From positions 3,782,001-3,846,000 of the forward strand of contig OY780932.1 in assembly GCA_963675945.1 (NCBI GenBank): 64,000 nt of DNA, given 5' to 3'. The stretch's first letter is position 1. Every line of letters starts with the position of its first letter. Under the pieces are notes generated by a model. It saw only the letters and a list, made by a program, of their open reading frames with translations, made no database searches and was not told the origin of the DNA. Position numbers and translations under genes: made by a program. Origin of the DNA: G963556115 sp963675945 (GTDB lineage Bacteria > Planctomycetota > SZUA-567). Below, piece after piece: positions 1 to 8,137 of this stretch.

Positions 1-402
1 CGCAGGCGTCTCTCAGAGCTCTCCGGGGGTGAGCGCAAACGGGTATTTCTTGCTTCCGTACTCGCACTCGAACCCCAGGCTCTCCTGCTGGACGAACCGG
101 TAGCGGCGCTGGATCTGCACCACCAGTCAGAGTTTTTCCGACTCCTGCGTCGTCTCAGCCGTAAAGGCATGGCCATCGCGGTAGTCACCCATGAGCTCAA
201 CCTCGCCTCGCTCTTCTGCAGCGAGATCATGCTGCTCAGTAACGGCAAACTGATGAAACGGGGTAGTTCTCCAGAGATTCTTGATGCCGAGATGATCGAG
301 AAAGTCTACGGCAAAGGCCTGAGCGTCTTCACTCATCCAACCTGCCAGGCACCGATTGTTCTACCGCTGGAAGATTTACAGGAAAGTGAGGTCAGCCGAT
401 GA
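1..402 (+). CDS. ABC transporter ATP-binding protein, FecE/BtuD type (5' end outside window)
   Basis: C-terminal part of the ATPase subunit of an iron-siderophore, heme or cobamide importer; it would hydrolyse ATP at the inner face of the cytoplasmic membrane. The reading frame is open from base 1. It shows the ABC signature LSGGE, then Walker B LLLDEP, the D-loop ALDLHHQ and the switch histidine in VVTHEL. The Walker A region is missing only because the window starts inside the gene. The stop codon overlaps the start of the downstream permease gene by 4 bp (ATGA), so the two are translationally coupled. The substrate cannot be told from this part. The family call is firm. Confidence 0.93.
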   Translation, partial: RRRLSELSGGERKRVFLASVLALEPQALLLDEPVAALDLHHQSEFFRLLRRLSRKGMAIAVVTHELNLASLFCSEIMLLSNGKLMKRGSSPEILDAEMIEKVYGKGLSVFTHPTCQAPIVLPLEDLQESEVSR

Positions 403-1403
403 ATTACCGAGCCTTGAGCGGTTACCTATTGGTATTTATCCTCGTTCTTCTCTTTACGCCGCTACTGGGAGCCGAGCCGTTATCCCTGAGTGAGATAATT
501 GACAACTGGGACGCTCCGGTCAACACCGGCAGAGAGATACTCCTGCACTACCGCCTACCCCGCACCATACTCTGCCTCCTCTGTGGCGGAGCACTGGCCA
601 TGGCTGGTGCGGCGTTTCAGGCAATCTTCAACAATCCTCTGGTCGAGCCTTATACCCTCGGCGTAGCCGGTGGTGCCGCAGTCGGAGCCTATCTGGCTAT
701 TGCCTTCCCCGCCCTCTCCATCTACTGGGGTGTATTCGGCTCACAACAGATACTTGCACTCTTAGGAGCATTTCTAGTAATGTTCATGTCTTATCAAGTC
801 GCAGCCAGACAACATCATATCAGCCCCCAGACCCTACTCCTCGGCGGTCTGACTATCAGCATAATCTGCAGTGGTTTTATTGTACTGCTGAGTTATATCT
901 CCAGTCCCCACCAGCTTGCACAAGTACAGCGCTGGATGCTCGGCGGCTTCGACTACGCCGGTTTCTCGGCAATTTTCTCATTACTGCCTTTCTTCCTACC
1001 CGGCGTCGGCCTCCTGCTCTACTTCTCACCGGCGCTCAATGTCCTCAACCTCGGTGAAGAGGCGGCTCAAGGACTCGGAGTAGATACCAAAACTCTCTAC
1101 ATCTCGGTATTTGCCGGGGGTGGGTTGGTCACCGGCGCCGTAGTCTCCATTGCCGGGCCGATCGCCTTTATCGGACTGATTACTCCACATTTTGTCCGGC
1201 GTCTCAGCGGATATGACCAACGCCTTATTCTCCCGGGGTCGTTCCTCCTCGGCGGCTCGGTTCTAGCTGTCAGTGATATGCTAGCACGCTCCTCAATGCG
1301 GCTGATCTGCGGCTCACCTACAGAATTTCCCGCTGGCATCATAACCGCGCTGATCGGCGGGCCACTCTTTATTCATATGCTTTACCGTTCATCTAGAAGC
1401 TAA
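399..1403 (+). CDS. FecCD-family ABC transporter permease
   Basis: Inner-membrane permease that would carry iron-siderophore, heme or cobamide across the cytoplasmic membrane with the ATPase encoded just upstream. At 334 aa it has the usual family length and about 10 hydrophobic segments. Family motifs include LPRTILCLLCGGALAMAG and FNNPLVEPYTLGVAGGA near the N-terminus, the coupling segment GEEAAQGLGVDT, and GPIAFIGLITPHFVRR towards the C-terminus. The start ATG overlaps the ATPase stop (ATGA). The gene order ATPase then permease is the reverse of the common permease-ATPase order. It is the last gene of its operon, because the next gene converges on it. The substrate is undetermined. Confidence 0.93.
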   Translation: MNYRALSGYLLVFILVLLFTPLLGAEPLSLSEIIDNWDAPVNTGREILLHYRLPRTILCLLCGGALAMAGAAFQAIFNNPLVEPYTLGVAGGAAVGAYLAIAFPALSIYWGVFGSQQILALLGAFLVMFMSYQVAARQHHISPQTLLLGGLTISIICSGFIVLLSYISSPHQLAQVQRWMLGGFDYAGFSAIFSLLPFFLPGVGLLLYFSPALNVLNLGEEAAQGLGVDTKTLYISVFAGGGLVTGAVVSIAGPIAFIGLITPHFVRRLSGYDQRLILPGSFLLGGSVLAVSDMLARSSMRLICGSPTEFPAGIITALIGGPLFIHMLYRSSRS

Positions 1404-1431
1404 AGCCCCGTATTGCCCGGATTGATTGTAG

Positions 1432-2391
1432 TCAGCGGCTACTCTCTGCCTCCGACTCTCGTTTCCGGTCACAGCGACTCCAGTAAGTAGCCAAAACCGC
1501 ACCCGATATATTATGCCAGACGCTAAAAAAGGCGGCCGGAATCATCGCTTCCGGGGTAGAAGCAAAGAAATTCTTAGCCAAGGTCGCCGCCAATCCGGAA
1601 TTCTGCAATCCAACCTCCAGCGCCAGGGTTCGCCGCTGCCGGTAAGAAAAACCGCAGCTCCTGCCCAGAAGATATCCTGCCGCCAGACCGCAGAGATTAT
1701 GAAGTATAACCGCAATAATTGCCACCAGCGCAATACTGCGTAAATTTGCTGAATTCTTAGCTACTATCCCGGCAATGATTATCAAAATCGCCCCCATTGC
1801 CAATACCGGCATCACCCGTAGTATCCACCCAAGCCTCTGTTTAAACATATTCACCAGCATGCCCAGCACCACCGGCAGCACAACAATAGTGATTATGGAT
1901 TTAAACATCCCGAGATAATCCACGGTAAAACTCTCACCTGCCAGCAACAACGTCAAGAGCGGGGTAAGTAGAGGGGAGCAGAGCGTTGAGCAGGCAGTCA
2001 GAGATACCGATAAAGCCACGTCTCCACCCGCGATGTAGCTGAGCAGATTACTAGCCGTCCCTCCGGGACAAGAACCCACCAGGATTACTCCGATAGCAAT
2101 TCCCGGCGGTAGCTGTAAAAACCGCACCAGCAAATATGCCACACCGGCCATAATTACATACTGAGCTGCCAGACCAAGTAATACCACTTTCGGCGCTCTG
2201 AGTACTTCGCGAAAATCATGTGGGCGTAAAGTCACCCCCATACTGAACATAATCAACCCCAGCAGGGGAACAATACAAGGCAGAGTCCAGAGAAAATACG
2301 CCGGTAACAGCAGCGCCGAAACCGTCACCAACACTACCAGCAGAGGAAATAGTAGCAACATAACAGAATAATAACACCTTATACTAAGCAT
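1432..2391 (-). CDS. Bile acid:sodium symporter (BASS/SBF) family transporter
   Basis: Sodium-coupled symporter-like inner-membrane protein of 319 aa with about 9-10 hydrophobic segments. The family hallmark GSCPGGTASNLLSYIAGGD, preceded by FSMGVTL, is intact; in the family this region forms the crossing, sodium-binding helices. Bacterial members move organic acids such as pantoate or pyruvate derivatives more often than bile acids, and the substrate cannot be read here. It is convergent with the FecCD permease and lies downstream of the kinase gene, separated by a terminator-like hairpin. An internal ATG at 2361 (MLLLFPLL) is a possible alternative start, since neither start has a strong ribosome-binding site. 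Confidence 0.88.
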   Translation of the reverse strand: MLSIRCYYSVMLLLFPLLVVLVTVSALLLPAYFLWTLPCIVPLLGLIMFSMGVTLRPHDFREVLRAPKVVLLGLAAQYVIMAGVAYLLVRFLQLPPGIAIGVILVGSCPGGTASNLLSYIAGGDVALSVSLTACSTLCSPLLTPLLTLLLAGESFTVDYLGMFKSIITIVVLPVVLGMLVNMFKQRLGWILRVMPVLAMGAILIIIAGIVAKNSANLRSIALVAIIAVILHNLCGLAAGYLLGRSCGFSYRQRRTLALEVGLQNSGLAATLAKNFFASTPEAMIPAAFFSVWHNISGAVLATYWSRCDRKRESEAESSR

Positions 2392-2410
2392 CGAGAGAAT
2401 AAATAAACAA

Positions 2411-2431
2411 GGCGTGGTCTATACCCACGCC
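2411..2431 (-). terminator. Terminator hairpin after the kinase gene
   Basis: A 7-bp inverted repeat (GGCGTGG / CCACGCC) with a 7-nt loop lies 28 bp beyond the kinase stop on the minus strand. A T-rich run (TTGTTTATTTATT) follows it. This fits a factor-independent terminator that separates the kinase gene from the BASS gene. Confidence 0.6.
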
Positions 2432-2459
2432 CCGCGTTCAAACAAGAATAAACAGATTA

Positions 2460-5400
2460 TTATTTCTTTTCCGGTGGCAACAACACCAGACGAATACCCA
2501 GGAAATTATACTGGCTATCCTTATTAGCATAGCTGCGGTAACCCACCCGGCAATGCTCTGGCAGATTACTCCACGCCCCACCACGTACCACATAATGCTT
2601 ACCGCCACTGCTGACAAGTGGGTCTACCTGAATAGTATCAACGCTGAGATATCCATCGCGGACATACATATCTTCACACCATTCTGCCAGATTTCCAATC
2701 ATATCATACAGCCCCCAGGCATTCGGCTCCAACTCCTTAACCTTCTTGGCCGAGGTCAGAAGCTCTGCACCGGTATAGCCAATCTTGAGCAGATCATCCT
2801 TGCTGCTGCCGTTATAATACGGCGTATTGGTACCGGCTCTAGCCGCCCACTCCCACTCCGCTTCGGTCGGCAATCGTACCTCCCAGCCAGCAGGCAACAC
2901 CGCCTGAATCGCTGGTAATAGTTTACTCTTCACCTCCGTATAACTTATATTCCATACCGGATAATCCCCTTCACCACTATCCTTCTCACCGGTTATCCCC
3001 ATCCAATCCCTGAGCGTCAATTCATTCTCGGCCATATAGAATGGGCGTGAGATCTCAACCCGGTGCAGATACTCTTCACTGCTCCGCCCTACCTCATCCA
3101 CCCTGGTACCCATACCGTACAAGCCTGGCGGAATAAGCTTGAAGGCAAGTTTAGCCCCCTTGATATCTTCGACCAAATCAACCGGCAGGTCATACTTCGC
3201 AGCAGTCTCCTGCTGCATCTCCTTGGCCTTCTCAGCTCCAAAAGCCCACCATTTATTCTCCTTGAGCTCATCACGTGAGGAGAGTTCCTCCTGAGTCTCT
3301 TGGGCGGTAAGCTCCGCTGCTTCACGCCGCGCGCGTTCCAGCTGCTCCTGCGTCTGCGCACTGACCATCTTCTCTACCGCCTCCAGAGCCCGTTGCTCAC
3401 TCTTCTCCGCCCTCTGGCGTTCTGCATCGGCTATCTCCTTCTCATGCAGAGCAATAGTCCGTTGCTCCTTGGCGATCTGCTCCTGGCGCAAAGCTTCCTG
3501 ACGCTGCTCAAGCGCAATCTTCTCCTGCCGCAGTGCTTCCTGGCGGCGTTCCTCAGCTATCCGCGCCTGCTCATTAGCACGCTTACTCTCAGCCTCGGCA
3601 AGCAGTTTCTTCTCATTGGCGATTGCTTCCTGCTCCTTGGCGATCTTCTCCTGACGCTGCGCCTCTTCCCGTTGCTCCTCGGCGATAATAGTCTGTTTCT
3701 TGGCTTCTTCACGTTGCGTTACAGCAATCTTCTCTTGGCGTCTGGCCTCTTCCCGCTGCTCTTCAGCGATACGGGTCTGTCTCTTGGCTTCTTCACGCTG
3801 CGCAACCGCAATCTGCTCCTGACGACGCGCCTCCTCCCGTTGCTCTTCAGCAATACGAGTCTGCTTCTTGGCCTCTTCCCGCTGTGCTACCGCAATCTGC
3901 TCCTGCCGCTGTGCCTTCTCCCGCTCCACTACCGCAATCTGCTCTTGACGCTGTGCCTTCTCCCGCTCCACTACCGCAATCTGCTCTTGACGCTGCGCCT
4001 CTTCACGCTGCTCGACCGCTATCTTCTCCTGCTTGATTGCTTCCTCGCGCTGTTCAATGGCAATAGCCCGTTCTGCCTGAATCCAGATAGCCGCTATCAC
4101 CGAGATTATCACAATAACTACCCCCAGCGCGGCAACACCCCGAGTCAAAAGCTTGAGTCGACGCTGATGTTTTTCTCGCTGCTCCTTGGCTGCCAGTAAT
4201 TCATTCTTTACCGTAGTAAATTCAATCGCCTCAGTCACCAGCGACAATCCTAGATCCAAATCACCTTTTCCCAGCGCCGCCCTAGCATAAGCGACCCCAG
4301 CTCGAGTCTCACCTGCCGCCGCCGCCGAGTTCTCCCGCCAAAGTTCTACCGCCTGCCGAAAACCGAAGAGCGCTTTGGCATAATCATCATAATCCCCAGA
4401 CATCTCCGCGACCTTGAGATCACTCTCGGCTTTATCGGCAAGAGTCACCGACTCCGAATGCGAGAGATACTCACGTATCGCCTTCTGAAAATCCTGAACA
4501 CTCTGATACCGGTCAGAGGGGTTGGTAGCCATCGCGGTATATGCGATGTCGATCAATTCACCGCTCTGCTCGACCTCTACAATTATATTCTTCGCCGCAT
4601 TCTTGAGGCACTCACGCACATTCTTCCCGGTATGAGCACGTTTACCAGTAATAATCTCAAAGAGTATCGCCCCCAGCAGATAGATATCACTACGATAACT
4701 GAGCATCTTCCAAGCACCGGCTCGAGCCATCTCCGGCGCTAAATACGCCGGGGTACCGGCAATACCGGTATTCGGCCCCACCGCTTCGGCCTTAGCCTTA
4801 TCGCTTACTGCCAGTGCCAATCCCCAGTCCATCACCAGCACCTCACCGAATGTTCCCAGCATTACATTCTCTGGCTTGAGGTCACGGTGTATCACGCCGC
4901 GGTCATGCGCAAAGGCTATCGCATCACAGACCCTCAGCAGAATCTCGATATTCTCCGAACGGCTCTTCTCCTTGATCGCCGAGCTCCACTCTACCCCTGC
5001 GACCTGTTTCATCGCATAGAATATATTTCCGCTCGAGTCTACACCCAGATCATGCACCGGCACAATATTCGGGTGATCCAAATCACCGGTAACTACCGCT
5101 TCGACCAAAAACTTTGACTTGGCTTCATCACTGACCACATCACTCTTGATCATCTTCAGCGCAATCGAACGGTCAATTGAACTCTGACGTGCAGAGTATA
5201 CAACCCCCATCCCACCTTCACCGAGTTTTTCCAGAAGCTCAAAATCAGAGAAGGTACCGCTCGGCAAGCCGGAATCACCCTTACCATCACCGCCGAGAGA
5301 GGAAGAGACATTCCGCGGTCTGACATTCACCGAGATCGAACCACCACTAAAACTAACCGTTCCTCCCGTCCCTGACGTACTAGAACCGGTAGTAGAAAAA

Positions 5401-5924
5401 CCTTGGGATATCCCTCCAGCGCGCTGCATCTCACTAACGCCAACAGTACCCCGCTCCGCTGCCGGATCAACAATAGTCTTATCTCCGGCGACTGTCTCAT
5501 ACGAACTTTCAGGATTAACCCGTGTCTTACCGGCATCTACCGTCGTATCGCCAAGCGCATCTTCAGCCCCACTCATATCAACGGTCTTGGCGCCTTCAGG
5601 CTGAACTACAGTTCTCCCGCCCGCAGCATCTGCCAGGGTTTTTTCGGTCGAACCCTGAGCCAGGGTCTGAGCATTATCAGCAGCGAATACAGTCTCCTGT
5701 AGGTAGGTCAAGCTCTGCTTCTGAATAGTAAAGGTCTGAGAATTATCGGAGTTATCAACCAGAGTAACCGCGATATCGGCAGCTCGACTCTGATCTATTG
5801 TCGCCGCCTTTATCGTAGCCCCGACCTCGGTAGCATCCGCGATCGTAGCATCCAACGTTTTATCCAGTTCACTCTCAATATTCTTGTCCAGAATAGTCTT
5901 GTCAAGCTCCTCTTTTTTACTCAT
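2460..5924 (-). CDS. Ser/Thr protein kinase with 14-residue coiled-coil repeats and C-terminal formylglycine-enzyme-like domain
   Basis: Hanks-type protein kinase of 1154 aa. The ATG at 5924 is preferred over the GTG at 5936 because AGGTGAG lies 7 nt upstream of it. Residues 1-220 form a Thr/Asp-rich, probably disordered region. The kinase domain spans about 228-490, with glycine loop GEGGMGVVY, ATP lysine K257, catalytic HRDLKPEN (D348), DWG (366-368) replacing DFG, and APE. A single membrane helix at about 594-616 is followed by sixteen 14-residue coiled-coil repeats (about 618-845), then an FGE-sulfatase/SUMF1-like domain (about 925-1150) with LPTEAEWEWAAR and a final RGGAW...GIRLV motif. 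The topology places the C-terminal domain outside the cytoplasm. In this fusion the FGE-like domain is more likely to sense or bind ligand than to act as an enzyme. Substrate proteins are unknown. Confidence 0.93.
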   Translation of the reverse strand: MSKKEELDKTILDKNIESELDKTLDATIADATEVGATIKAATIDQSRAADIAVTLVDNSDNSQTFTIQKQSLTYLQETVFAADNAQTLAQGSTEKTLADAAGGRTVVQPEGAKTVDMSGAEDALGDTTVDAGKTRVNPESSYETVAGDKTIVDPAAERGTVGVSEMQRAGGISQGFSTTGSSTSGTGGTVSFSGGSISVNVRPRNVSSSLGGDGKGDSGLPSGTFSDFELLEKLGEGGMGVVYSARQSSIDRSIALKMIKSDVVSDEAKSKFLVEAVVTGDLDHPNIVPVHDLGVDSSGNIFYAMKQVAGVEWSSAIKEKSRSENIEILLRVCDAIAFAHDRGVIHRDLKPENVMLGTFGEVLVMDWGLALAVSDKAKAEAVGPNTGIAGTPAYLAPEMARAGAWKMLSYRSDIYLLGAILFEIITGKRAHTGKNVRECLKNAAKNIIVEVEQSGELIDIAYTAMATNPSDRYQSVQDFQKAIREYLSHSESVTLADKAESDLKVAEMSGDYDDYAKALFGFRQAVELWRENSAAAAGETRAGVAYARAALGKGDLDLGLSLVTEAIEFTTVKNELLAAKEQREKHQRRLKLLTRGVAALGVVIVIISVIAAIWIQAERAIAIEQREEAIKQEKIAVEQREEAQRQEQIAVVEREKAQRQEQIAVVEREKAQRQEQIAVAQREEAKKQTRIAEEQREEARRQEQIAVAQREEAKRQTRIAEEQREEARRQEKIAVTQREEAKKQTIIAEEQREEAQRQEKIAKEQEAIANEKKLLAEAESKRANEQARIAEERRQEALRQEKIALEQRQEALRQEQIAKEQRTIALHEKEIADAERQRAEKSEQRALEAVEKMVSAQTQEQLERARREAAELTAQETQEELSSRDELKENKWWAFGAEKAKEMQQETAAKYDLPVDLVEDIKGAKLAFKLIPPGLYGMGTRVDEVGRSSEEYLHRVEISRPFYMAENELTLRDWMGITGEKDSGEGDYPVWNISYTEVKSKLLPAIQAVLPAGWEVRLPTEAEWEWAARAGTNTPYYNGSSKDDLLKIGYTGAELLTSAKKVKELEPNAWGLYDMIGNLAEWCEDMYVRDGYLSVDTIQVDPLVSSGGKHYVVRGGAWSNLPEHCRVGYRSYANKDSQYNFLGIRLVLLPPEKK
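3297..4073 (-). repeat. Tandem 42-bp coding repeats (14-residue coiled-coil units)
   Basis: Sixteen in-frame units of 14 residues, typified by EQREEARRQEQIAV, run head to tail inside the kinase gene. Units 1-10 are nearly uniform and units 11-16 are more diverged. Fourteen residues equal two heptads, so the run is one continuous coiled coil, about 220 residues long, beyond the membrane helix. The high DNA similarity makes the copy number prone to slippage. Confidence 0.9.
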
Positions 5925-6244
5925 TTTCAGACTCACCTATTATAATTCATTATCAGAGAACAAACAAAGTCACAGTACCCGCCACAGTACCACCCCAACC
6001 ATTATTCAGCAATCCGTTTGAATGAACGAAATGCGACACAAACACCCCACCATTATGTAGGCATACAAAATAATATACAATAATTATTCGATTATATTGA
6101 CTTTGAGCAAGAAAAAAACCGACTAATACCAATTTAATACTAATATTTTTTAACCACCGGCCACTAGCCAGCCCTCTCTCTACCGCGCTGGAGAGAGGAA
6201 GTTGAGAATAGTGTATAATGAGTGATACTCTTGCTGGCAGATTA
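5925..6244. other. Intergenic region between HD-GYP gene and kinase gene
   Basis: These 320 bp lie between two minus-strand genes. They hold an AT-rich stretch that probably carries the kinase promoter and a hairpin near the HD-GYP gene end (listed separately). The open frame crossing this interval runs through the hairpin into the HD-GYP gene and looks non-coding. Confidence 0.6.
6173..6198 (-). terminator. Hairpin downstream of the HD-GYP gene
   Basis: An 8-bp inverted repeat (CCTCTCTC / GAGAGAGG) with a 10-nt loop lies 46 bp past the stop codon on the minus strand. No clean T-run follows immediately, so termination is only probable. Confidence 0.4.
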
Positions 6245-7858
6245 CTATGCGGTAAAAGCAACCGATACCGTACAGTCTTTGAGTAATTCCTGATCAAAAC
6301 TCACATGCGCTCTGACTTTGTCCGGGTGGGCGATATCCCCCCGTTCGACAACCCGCTCAAAAGCGGCAAGCACCTCTGGATCAACTTGAGTTCCCGCACA
6401 CTCCCGGAGAATACTCATCGCCTTCTGTACCGGCATGCCATCACGATAGGTACGGTTACTAGTCAGAGCATCAAAGGTATCAGCAATAGCGAGGATACGC
6501 GAACCTATGGGAATTCTCTTTCCCGCTATTCCCTTGGGATAACCGGTGCCGTCAAATTTTTCATGATGACTGCGCGCCGCCTTGGCCACCTCGCGTATCG
6601 AAGTCATCTCACCTAGTTCCGGCATTTTAAGGATAATCTCCGAGCCAACCTCGGGATGCCGCTTGATAAGTTCAAACTCCTCCTCAGACAAGCGATTCTT
6701 ACTACAAAGTACCGCCTCCGGCACCCCGATCTTACCTACATCATGGAGTAAACCAGCCAGTTCAACAACAGTTCGTTCCTCCTCGCTGAGAGCCAATTCA
6801 TCAGCAATCATCAACGAATAACAGGTCACCCGTTCTGAATGCCCCTTGGTATACTTGTCCTTAGCTTCAATCGAAGCCGCCAGAGCCAGCATTGAACCAA
6901 AGAACATTTTTTCCAACCCCAAATGCAGACGAACACGCTGGATCGCCACCGCTACCTGATGCCCCGCCGCCGCCATCACCGCCAGAGTACTGTTATCGAA
7001 ATCCCCTCCATATACTCCGGTAGAGTCAGTATAAATCACTCCAATTATTCTTTCATGGGTTGCCAGAGGTACACACATCACGCTCGACACATCATTCATT
7101 ACCAACGACTCAGCCACGCCAAAGCGCTCATCCTCACCCGCATTCTCAGTTATCACCGATTCCCCGGTCTTGATTACATAACGCACCACCGTATTACTGG
7201 TCTTGAAAGTCTCCCCAACTTTCGAACTACTGCTATACTTACTGGCAATCGGTTCAAGTAAGGTACTGCTCTCATGATAAAGAATAACCGAACATCTCTC
7301 AGCCTTGGAAATATCCAGAACAATATCAATCGCAATATCAACTATCTCTTTCTCATCCCTTACCTTATAAAGCTTACTAGCAAGATTGCAGATAGCATTG
7401 AGCCGCTGTGCCAGATCCTTGGCATCAACCTCAATATGCTCTAGATCATCTACCGGCCCCTTCTCAATATCAAATTTTCTAGCAAAGTTGACACTATCGG
7501 TATCCAGCTCAGCCTCTCCTTCAAGATTTACCGTAGGCTCATCCTTGCAAATTTCATCCTGCAGCGGAACAACCTCTATACTACTACCGCCGATATCAAT
7601 TATACCATCGGTAAAAAACTCAGTCTTCTCGATAACCGGCACCCCATTTATTTTGGTGCCGTTGCTGGAACCGAGATCATGCACAAAGATACGGTTATCA
7701 TTACTTATATCGATACGACAATGCATACGTGAGACCATCCCGTCAGAGACCGTATATGTAGCATCCGTCCCCCGGCCAAAGACAGCATTCTCGCCGGTAG
7801 CAATACTCCCAACCGTCTCAATTCCCGCAGCATCCTTGATAATAATTTTAAAATCCAC
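6245..7858 (-). CDS. FHA-GAF-HD-GYP protein, putative c-di-GMP phosphodiesterase
   Basis: Cytoplasmic signalling protein of 537 aa. The GTG at 7858 is preferred because GGGGAAG precedes it; a TTG at 7879 would add 7 residues. Domains in order: FHA (about 5-95) with GRG, SRMHC and GSSNGT, the phospho-threonine-binding fold; GAF (about 145-310); and HD-GYP (about 325-500) with HDVGKIG (HD at 372-373), paired histidines in SHHEKFDGTGYP (GYP at 439-441), and downstream IADTFDALTS. All HD-GYP metal and signature residues appear present, so hydrolysis of cyclic di-GMP is likely. The FHA domain suggests docking to a phosphorylated threonine protein, and the next gene downstream is a Ser/Thr kinase with a T-x-x-D-rich N-terminus. 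The GAF ligand is unknown. Confidence 0.92.
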   Translation of the reverse strand: MDFKIIIKDAAGIETVGSIATGENAVFGRGTDATYTVSDGMVSRMHCRIDISNDNRIFVHDLGSSNGTKINGVPVIEKTEFFTDGIIDIGGSSIEVVPLQDEICKDEPTVNLEGEAELDTDSVNFARKFDIEKGPVDDLEHIEVDAKDLAQRLNAICNLASKLYKVRDEKEIVDIAIDIVLDISKAERCSVILYHESSTLLEPIASKYSSSSKVGETFKTSNTVVRYVIKTGESVITENAGEDERFGVAESLVMNDVSSVMCVPLATHERIIGVIYTDSTGVYGGDFDNSTLAVMAAAGHQVAVAIQRVRLHLGLEKMFFGSMLALAASIEAKDKYTKGHSERVTCYSLMIADELALSEEERTVVELAGLLHDVGKIGVPEAVLCSKNRLSEEEFELIKRHPEVGSEIILKMPELGEMTSIREVAKAARSHHEKFDGTGYPKGIAGKRIPIGSRILAIADTFDALTSNRTYRDGMPVQKAMSILRECAGTQVDPEVLAAFERVVERGDIAHPDKVRAHVSFDQELLKDCTVSVAFTA

Positions 7859-8137
7859 TATTCTTCCCCACTCAGTCAACCAACCAGAGAGAATTCAAAA
7901 CCAAACATTCTGCTCCCCTACACTCCATAATCAATACGATTCAGCTCCACAACCCAAACCAAATAACCCTACCAAAAACAATAATAATGGAACTACAATC
8001 TTTTTCAACAAATTTTCCTGTATTTAACAGCATATTCTCAATATCACACATAAAAACCAGACACAAACGCTCCATACGCCAAAGCCCAGAGCCACCAAAT
8101 TACGCCCAACTCCAGAACCTCAAGCTAATCCCCACTC

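Noticed and set aside
3300..4199. Long antisense open frame (299 codons) opposite the kinase repeats
   Set aside because: It is the leucine-rich mirror of the 42-bp repeats in the kinase gene; the repeat composition keeps the opposite frame open.
5953..6297. A 114-codon minus-strand frame between the HD-GYP gene and the kinase
   Set aside because: It overlaps the HD-GYP 3' end and the terminator-like hairpin, and its translation has no protein-like pattern.
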